NCBI GenBank assembly: GCA_036924285.1 | Contig: JAYKYS010000024.1 | Coordinates: 1,302,001-1,366,000, forward strand | Source: Asterella californica | Lineage: Eukaryota > Streptophyta > Marchantiopsida > Marchantiales > Aytoniaceae | Direction of reading: 5' to 3' | Length of the DNA stretch: 64,000 nucleotides | Part shown: positions 56,311 through 64,000 of the stretch, one piece after another | How the letters are laid out: every line of letters begins with the position of its first letter | Position numbering within the stretch: position 1 is the stretch's first letter | Position numbers and translations under genes: made by a program | The notes under the pieces: model-generated | The model's input: the letters and a program-made list of their open reading frames with translations, nothing else | Told to the model about the DNA's origin: nothing | The model's database searches: none

Positions 56311-56627
56311 TGATAAATGTTATTACTTGTTCCTTGGGATGACATGTGAGTACACACCGCTACATAATATACTTCATTTGAAAAGTACATCATACGACCA
56401 TATAACATATGGACGAGAATCTCATAAGTTGTTTTGTGAAGTTTGAATTCATTTTCACACAACATTCACTTCAGTTCAGACTCTTTGTTTTCACAAGACG
56501 AAAATATTTGACTGTTGTCGATGATATTTACGGTAAAGTTATTTTTAATGAAAATGAAGTTTCTCATTTCCATTTCCATGTGGAATCAACTGCATCATAG
56601 TCTGCTTTTAAGGTTGAATTTCCTTCG

Positions 56628-56930
56628 GTGCACATAAAGAGGGAAAAGTTTGGACGTGATAGAACAGCAAACTGTGTGGAAATAGTTTTGATTGGTGAAA
56701 ACAGAAAAATACAGAGGTTACACTGGCGTTCGATAAATTTCCTTGTCTTAAAGAGGCATCTAGGTTCAAGGTTCACTTTTCATAGTTCTGGAGGGAGTGG
56801 CAAATGCTCCGTACTTCTTGTGCGGAACCTAGTGAGTCTGTCTCGGGCTCAGAAACGTTCTTGCTTCGCATCCCCGCCGCAACTGATGGTCAGCCGCTTT
56901 TGTGCAAGTAGTTTGGTGCAGTTTTTTCTT
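56628..56930 (+). other. Unknown ORF interrupted by the Mutator-like element
   Basis: A frame with basic, protein-like composition runs into the insertion site. If the element and one target copy are removed, the same frame continues from 57961 for about 30 more codons to a TGA near 58048. No family recognised, so the pre-insertion coding status is uncertain. Confidence 0.3.
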
Positions 56931-57019
56931 CAGCTTTTTACTCCCTCAGTCCCCAGCAGGAACGTTAGAGCTCCCTAAATCCCTCGCAGTTGAGATTTTC
57001 TTCCTCAGTCCCTTACCGG
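56931..57019 (+). repeat. Left TIR of the MULE
   Basis: Inverted match to 57862-57950. Conserved blocks include AGGAACGTTAGAGCTCCCTA and TTTTCTTCCTCAGTC. Confidence 0.9.
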
Positions 57020-57244
57020 CAGAAGTCCCGGTAGCTACTGCGGTGATATTTGAAACAAGGGGGAAGCAGGGGGGCTGAACTGCTGGGGGGCTGAACTGCG
57101 TTCTACAGTGTACACTGCAGAGTGGGTGAGGCTTCACGAGACTGAGGATGTGTGGAGGACGAGTGGCTTCGGGACTGTGAGGAAAAGACTCCCGCATTTA
57201 TCGAACTTCGCCTTCGATTGGGTGAAGGCCAATTCGATAAGTGA

Positions 57245-57544
57245 AAATAACAACATCTTGTTATTTACAACAACCTAATAAACGTAAATAACAACATTCT
57301 GCTATTTACAGTGACACACGTGTGAACACCCGGGGCTCTTTCCCGAAAAAACCCTTATCAGAAATAAATAACAACAGGATGTTATTTACGTTTTCGCACG
57401 CGTTTAACATCGGGGGCTCTTCTGCGAAAAAAACCTAATCAGAAAATAGATTTAAATAACAAGAGGTTGTTATTTTTCTATCCGCGTGCGAGTCTCACGC
57501 GTGTGAGAAAAACCAGATGTTTTAAATAACAATATGTTGTTATT
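57245..57544. repeat. Five AT-rich palindromes inside the MULE
   Basis: Variants of AAATAACAAnnnnTTGTTATTT occur at 57245-57266, 57284-57309, 57366-57387, 57454-57475 and 57525-57544. Arms are 7-9 bases and nearly the same in all, while the central bases differ. Between them recur a CGGGG(G)CTCTT block, a run of A, and CCTAATCAGAAA, so the palindromes are embedded in a diverged tandem unit. A sixth, GC-rich palindrome (TCTCACGCGTGTGAGA) is at 57493-57508. Confidence 0.9.
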
Positions 57545-57861
57545 CTTCTGGGTTATCGGAATGGAATACCGGGGACTCCTCCGCAACATTAATAAATCGG
57601 TTGGAGGAGGGAAAGCATCGAGATGTTACTCCACCGGAATACTGACGCCCGAGTTAGTTAACTTTACCGGGTGTTGTTCAACGAAATAATTTGACTGTGG
57701 TGTCGTTTAATCTGTATTATTGTCTGCGGGTGCTGTTTAAGCAAAAACGTCGACTCCCGCGTAAAAGTAAGGAGGATCACCGGTGCCCGCACCGGCGCAG
57801 TTATAGGCGCACTGTGATTTTACCAAGACAGGTTCGACCGGGAAGTAAAACTGCTTGTTAC

Positions 57862-57950
57862 CGGTGAAAAGACTGAGGAAGAAAATTTCAACTTCGAGGG
57901 ACTTAGGGAGCTCTAACGTTCCTGCGGGGGACTGAGGGAGTAAAAAGCTG
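57862..57950 (-). repeat. Right TIR of the MULE
   Basis: Reverse complement of the left TIR with a few substitutions and a one-base indel near its inner end. Confidence 0.9.
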
Positions 57951-57960
57951 GTTTTTTCTT

Positions 57961-60900
57961 GCTCATCCTTTCATTTTCCACAATTCGAGCATGGTTTGGG
58001 TCTGGGGTCTCTGGATGAGATGCGACGCATTAAGTTTCTTCCGATGGAATTGAACCTGACTACTCGTGCGCGTGAATAAGACCTTGGCTCCATCCGTTAC
58101 CGGCAGTCAACGCTCCGGCATCTTTGTTGGCTTGGCCAGCTGTAACGTAAGTGAAGATTTAAGGTTCGAATTACTTTTAGGAGATTGTAAGATTTTCTGC
58201 AAATGAACCCACGAGCAGGCCATGGGCATGTCACATAACACGTGTAAACCTTGAAGTCGCAGTTTGAAGTTTGATTCCGTTTGGTTATTCGATCACCTCG
58301 GTAAGGATAATCATAGTTTGGGACGACTGCAGAAGGAAATGAAAGCAATAATAACAACAAGATGCTTGCATTGGACAGGACTCAAGGGGTCCGCATTCAT
58401 CTGAACCGAACTGTAGAAGAATGTTCAACTGGTACTAAACCCTATGTCACCCGGTACCGGAGGTTGAGTTGCTTGCCTTATGCAGCTCCTGGCTTCCCGT
58501 GCTATATAGATCAGACTGTGAAAGGATCCTTCCGCACTCGGTATTTAGCTTATGCCGTTGTGGAGCTCGATCGTGTCTTAGGGTGAAGCTTTTCACATCT
58601 TTCATATGATTTAGAACGCAAATGTGAAGAGTTTGCTACGCAATCTGATACAAACTGGGCTTGCAATTCAGGTTTTGCGGAAAGTATTCAGCGCCGTTAA
58701 CACACCACGTACAACGCAAAAGTCTTCACGGTCCTCAACGTTTTAGTGTGTATTATTGGCGTCATACCTTGGTATTTATTGGCCTACTAATACTTGGTAT
58801 TTAGGGAACTGAGTTGAAAGATCTGTGTTCCTCTTGGATTTTTGGTGTTACAAAACCGATAACTGTATTCCAAGTTTCTCATAATATGGAAGTTTATCAC
58901 AACAGAATAGTATTTACCAGTGCTTGGATGATGCAAAAACATTTTTGGTCACAAAAGATCTGGAAAATGATGTTGGAAGCCAAGACGAGTCATTATCGCC
59001 AGAATCTATCACCTCGTCTAGTTCAACGTCTATTTTACAGAAAGTGTAAATTGTATACTCGATCAAGTTTTTGACGATTTAGAACTTTCCAGCGGTAGAA
59101 TTCTGATGGATCTTTTTGGAAAAAAATGTAACTTTAAAGACTTGAGTTCATGTCACTCCCTGTTATCTCAAACTATGAATTTTTATTAAGTGTATTTTTA
59201 AATTGTATGTAGTTCATGCTATCATTATGATTAGAAAACAAAAAAATGTTTCGAATGATTTTTCTAGAGGCGATGTTTCGTGTATCAGAGTGGAAAGTGT
59301 TTTGTCCAAAAAAGAGAATGTTTGTGTGAGTTCTTGATTGTGTAAGATTTTAGAAAGTCACAAACAACTCAATTTTGTCATTAAGGCTTGTAGAGTTCTT
59401 TTGGCTAGAACAATAGATACTTGGTTAGTACCGCGATAGAGAAATCCTCTTTAACTTCAGATTAATGTTAAGGGGATATTTCATTCTGACAAAAATCTGT
59501 AAACTAAGTGAGATGTGTTTTCTTTTGGAAATGTCACTCCAAGAAAAAGATACTTTTACAATGTTTGATTTTAGTGTTTCTTAAGTATGTTCATTTCAAA
59601 AATGAGTTTATCCTTATTACAACAATATACTTTACGAATCATTAAGTCTTTAAGATCTATGCCATATTAAAAGATAAGCATTGGAGCAATGAGGATGAAA
59701 AACTTGGAAAACATAAAAGGTTTGAAATATCCATTTGTGACCTCATTTTATCAAACTTCTTATCATTCTTGGGAGTGTATTTTTTTATCTTTTCTACTAC
59801 TTTGTCTTGTTTTGCAGGCGTGTCGTTTATATCCCATTGTTCTTCATTTTTGCTGCAAAGAACATTTCTTGAAGGGTGTGAGATATGTAACATGTAACAG
59901 CAAGCTGATGTCAATAAATATATTGATATAAGTGGGAAATTACTGGCAGAAGAGAAATTTTGACTTATATCAATAATAAATTTATTGATACTTATTTAAT
60001 TTTAGAAGTATTTCTGTACAATAATAGGAAACTTGTTGCTGATATCAGAACATAATTTTTGAGATGTCCACTATGGACAAAGTTGTGATAAGCTTTCGAG
60101 TTCGCTAGTTCGTCTCATGTAACTAATGCTTATGGCTACACCGGTTTTTTGTATTCTCCACTTAGTTTAAGAATTATCATATGAGCTTTTCAAAAACAAT
60201 TGGACATGCTATAAAGAAGTTAGAGAGCGGAAGAGAATTTTAAAAATGAGCAAGCAAGGAAAATGAGAAGATAGAGGGGTTAGGTTGAGTGTAGTAACTA
60301 TTTGCATGCACATGGTTCTAGTGCAACGTCTCTCCGGACGATTTGAACACACATAGACACTTCTATGTGCAATATTCTCAGACTGATTTTCTGTAGACAA
60401 CGAGTAGTGTTATGCTTCTGTTGTGTCACCGTCAATGAACAGATCTGCCCATCGAGTCTTCATCAGTTAATGCTCGAGATGATAATGAAGAGAGAGTTCT
60501 TCTTACCTCTCACTCTTCAGCAATATCTTCAGTTTCTATCCAAAAGACACAGAGGAGAGAGTTCTTCTTGGCCGCATAGGAAGTACAATGTACAAGGATT
60601 GGATAAGCCTTTCCTGTCTGCTGATTACTACATTACTAAGACGACATTAATATGTATATCGGCAATAATCAAATATAATTCTTTAAAGAAAAGATTGTAT
60701 AAATATCTAAAAAATTTAAGATATGTTCTTTACTTCTGTGATAAGGAGTTCCCGACATTGACATTCTAATGATTTTGGTAGGTGTGGTATGAAAAAGTGA
60801 TCTTTACATGCATCTTATGAGACATGTATGAAACAAATGTTCGTTTATTTGTTTTTAAAATTCAAAATTGGTCTTGGAGTACATTGTTTTAAAAATAAAC

Positions 60901-62679
60901 AGTTAATATGGTATGTATATATAATATCTTTGAAGTTATATGTATAGCTAAGATATATCTTCAACTGCATGACATGCATATGTTGCTTATAAGTTGCATA
61001 TTTTGCTTATGTGAATTATTTGTTCTCATTGCACACTTACAGAAAAAAATAATTATCAATTTATCAAGTCTTTTACTGCAGAACAATTATTTTCACATGC
61101 ATTACCTAGAAATCTGAAATTAATAGTTACAGTCTACTCCTCTAATTGCATCGGGTAAGTGGAATAAAAAATATATGCATTTAACGTGATATAACAAATA
61201 ATTTAACTAAAAATAATATTTTGATTTAAGTTCAAGTACAGATGGTGTGAAAAACTTACTAGTTGCAGCCTGGTTACCTTGATCTAATCATTTCTTCTTA
61301 AGTTTGTGGTACAGTATTTGTGTCTATAAGAAATATAACAGAATAGAATATAAAAGATACATAAAGCAAGACCTTGTGCTTATATGAGCAAAATCAACGG
61401 TTGAGATCGTTTCACGATTTCCTTTAAGTACATAATTAACCTAAAATTTTATGCAATATGTTATTAAAGGTTGTGCAATTATCCTCCTTGAACCTCGATT
61501 GTTCTTGTCTATTTTTATATACTTAGATAAATATGTAAATATAAATATGTATTTAAAGAGACTGTAAAGAATGTCACGTGACTACCACTAAATCCACATG
61601 GATCCAACCGTCCTGCTCGTTTGATCTACAGTCTGATATCAATTGTTCCATAGATATATAATCTTTTTGCTTGTCTTCATGTGTATTGGAGGGATTCTAG
61701 ATGAACCTTGTTTATCATGAGCATCTTCTATAAACATTAAAACAAAGTGAACTAATCTTATTCTATATACACTTCTGACTGTGAGCTTCTATTGGACAAG
61801 AATTCTAACTATGATTTCTTATGTTAGCTTATGCGAGCTTATTCGTCATTGATCTAAACCTAAACTTTACATATTTATCAGTGATTGATATAATGCTGGA
61901 AATATTTGGGTTCTTGAAGGAACGACCATCAACTTAGTATAGAAAGGAGAGAGAAAAAGGATGTAGTCATATCATATTTTTTTGCATGACAACAGGTCAA
62001 AAGCGAATCATTATTGATGATGCCATTGTCATAGATGATGAAACTTGAAATGCAGACAACAATGTTGATTAACATGCACCAAGAAATAATGCAAACTCCT
62101 CCAATGGAGAAATAATTACACTTGGATATTCTCCTTCTCTACTTACAATTTGAACATTGAAACCCATTTCATACATAACATATACATGTAGAGTAATCTG
62201 ATGTGGGATGGAGTGAAGCTTGATAAACACCTCCTATCCTTGTTCAATGATTAGCCTAGTTTAGACCTAAACTTTGTGTTAATTGTTCATTTGTAAACTC
62301 ATTGTGTTCTAACACCTATCAGTTTGAACTAAGTCGACCTTTGTGTAAAGGTACACTCATCTTTTTAGGTAAAAAATGTTGAAAAATGCATCTCCAAACG
62401 TTGAACTGAAGGTGTTCGACTGCAAAACAGACAAAATATTAAGAAATATACCTTCAAAATAGTTATTGCATTTTCTGGAAAAAAACGAGTATTGCACGAG
62501 AAAAAATATAGAAGATGACAATTTCAGCTAATTATGACAGCTGTTAATGATTTGTAACCAACAACCAAAAGTTTCTATGCTTCCAAGTGACGAAAACATG
62601 CGAAGACTTGCGAAGACTTGCTTTGATTAAAGATGAAATATGATTTTGCTCGTGGAAAATCTGAAGCTGTCTGAAGCTG
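57961..62679. other. AT-rich region without recognisable genes
   Basis: Short frames (58362-58586, 58814-59074, 60365-60769 and 60908-61117) have no motif or clear splice context. No transposon termini, tandem arrays or RNA genes were identified. Confidence 0.55.
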
Positions 62680-63475
62680 CGGAGTACTTACATGAAGTAT
62701 GTAAGGTAAATTCTTCTCTATATCCTCCATTGCCTTAATATGATCAACATCTCGTCCCTCACTACCTGATCATTACACCTTGGAGTAGCTTTGATTGGAT
62801 ATTGCTCCGAACTCAACATGATCATGTTCAACTCAAGACGAGCTATCACATGCTCTACGCCATCTTGTGGTAACCAAAACTCATCCATATAGTATTGTTT
62901 GCTTCAAAGGCGTGTTTTCTCCTCAGCCTTAGTTATCTTGAACGGCTAGTTAAACGTAATAGAGTTGATCTTTCTTAGAAGCGGCATAGCTTCGTGAAAC
63001 CATTTGGTGAAGTCCCAAGCCTTCTTCAAAATTCTCACTTGAGGTTTGGATCGGTAGGATGATCCAATGGTTGCCACCAAAGAAGATAAAGTAAAACACT
63101 TCTTTCTTCTCAAGCAAACCGAGAAGCGGCTAAACATTTGATCAATCTGATCGTCGGTGTGACTCACCAATAAAAAATCAATTTTGACTTTCTTGAATAT
63201 ACAAGCAAACCAAGGTAACTAAGAATGACATAGTTTTTGTTCTCATGTGTCGTGTTATCCAACTGCAGATAAAGGACAAGAAGAAAAGGTCCTTCCCAAC
63301 TACTTATAATGTTGTGGAGAACAGTAATCGCGAGATTAACGTCATTCTTTAGATTGCCAAACATCAAGAAAGCCTTTGCTTGAACAGTATCACGGTCTTT
63401 TTTATCCATTCCATCGATAACAACACCCATGTATTTTTCTGAAAAACCAACATTTTCATTGATGTTTACTTAACT
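62680..63475 (-). pseudogene. Transposase-like protein fragment (DUF7869-type), frameshifted
   Basis: On the minus strand the frames read VVIDGMDKKD, then ILHNIISSWEGPFL, LYLQLDNTTHENKN, VILSYLGLLV, and after a frameshift near 63170 VSHTDDQIDQMFSRFS and LRRKKCFTLSSL. This order (DGMD, LQLDN-x-x-ENKN, L-x-YLG, HT-x-DQIDQMFS-x-F) is that of a widespread eukaryotic family with an RNase H-like, transposase-like core; DUF7869 is my best label. After the stop at 62946 the same frame resumes with YYMDEFWLPQDGV and ends at a stop near 62690. A possible acceptor (TTTTTCAG) lies just upstream of 63440. The frameshift and stops mark it as a decayed copy. Confidence 0.7.
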
Positions 63476-64000
63476 TCCCCCTCTGATGCATTTGTTGTCT
63501 CGGTGAAACATTAAACCTCGATTGGTGATATCTGCAAGAAACATAATGCAATACCATTACAAATAAAGTTATACTTGAGATGCTTGATTAATGGTGATAA
63601 TCACACATACATCATAAGGGTTCAAATCTGTTCTTTAAATATACTATCAACTTATGAGGGCAAAAGCAATGAAGAGAAATTTAGCACAAGGTGATAAAAA
63701 AATATATTGTCGAGGAGAGTCTTTCTCAGGAAGGGCGAATCTTCTGACTATGATCAATTGCGAGATAGACGTAAAGATTGAATAAGAAGACAAGAGTCAA
63801 CCAGCTTGACTACAACAGCCAAAGTCTCTCACAACCACCAATTTTTACGAATTTCAGTCGTCAATTGCTGTCTACCAGCCGATCTCTACTCAAGTAGTTG
63901 TTCTCTGCTTATCAGATTCATCTCCAACCAGTCTAGTAGATGAAATTCAAACCCCTAATTCTTATTCTCGGCAGCAATCTCTCAACTGAAATCCTTCAGA
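63476..64000. other. Right window edge, nothing recognised
   Basis: AT-rich sequence upstream of the transposase-like fragment. Further exons of that element may lie beyond the window. Confidence 0.5.

Larger units (their letters stand above)
56921..57960. mobile_element. Non-autonomous Mutator-like (MULE) element with long TIRs
   Basis: Element 56931-57950 (1020 bp) flanked on both sides by the perfect 10-bp direct repeat GTTTTTTCTT (56921-56930 and 57951-57960). The termini begin CAGCTTTTTACTCCC and form inverted repeats of about 89 bp with some 5-8 mismatches. Long TIRs and a 9-11 bp target duplication are typical of Mutator-like elements. No transposase-like frame is present, so it would move only with help from a relative. 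Its interior is rich in palindromes. Confidence 0.85.

Noticed and set aside
57245..57544. Repeated palindromes as a CRISPR-like array
   Set aside because: Spacing is irregular, the repeats vary, and the context is a eukaryotic TIR element without any associated genes.

Overview
The window looks like nuclear DNA of a plant, most likely an early-diverging land plant such as a bryophyte. A liverwort like Marchantia would fit, but the sequence does not prove it. The evidence is intron-containing genes with GT/AG splice sites, several Ty1/copia retrotransposons primed by initiator tRNA-Met, a Mutator-like TIR element, a chloroplast-lipocalin-like exon, and a LRR-Roc-COR (ROCO) GTPase gene of a type I know from mosses, liverworts and lycophytes. 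Gene density is low and most coding sequence is broken.

Layout. 1-3971: a copia element running in from the left edge, with stop codons and frameshifts and a 3' LTR. 3972-9760: mostly featureless DNA with two local tandem duplications. 9765-10032: an orphan lipocalin-like exon. 10931-13040: exon-like frames of an unknown, repeat-rich gene. 14890-15563: the 5' end of a copia element that truncates copy A of an ABCG transporter pseudogene (15564-18174, minus). 18536-21790: duplicated non-coding segments whose partners lie at 51.8-56.3 kb. 23828-30294: a young, near-complete copia element (minus) with identical LTRs, a 5-bp target duplication and an unusual GC-rich run of consecutive hairpins between protease and integrase. 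31105-36152: a second copia element whose 5' half has been inverted relative to its 3' half. 36189-38148: unknown exon-like frames. 38149-42476: copy B of the ABCG pseudogene (plus), an inverted duplicate of copy A. 44161-50157: a three-exon ROCO gene (minus), complete except for one in-frame TGA. 51835-56310: segmental and dispersed repeats. 56931-57950: a 1.02-kb Mutator-like element with 89-bp TIRs, a perfect 10-bp target duplication and five internal palindromes. 57961-62680: AT-rich DNA without recognisable genes. 62680-63475: a fragment of a transposase-like protein.

The genes do not form a pathway. This is a transposon-rich, duplicated region in which the ROCO gene is the only host gene with an almost intact structure. 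Its role would be as a large cytosolic GTPase/scaffold. The ABCG copies, related to plasma-membrane half-transporters, are both dead by several independent lesions. The strongest novel structures are the hairpin array inside the copia element, the self-inverted copia with matching target duplications, and the palindrome-bearing Mutator-like element.
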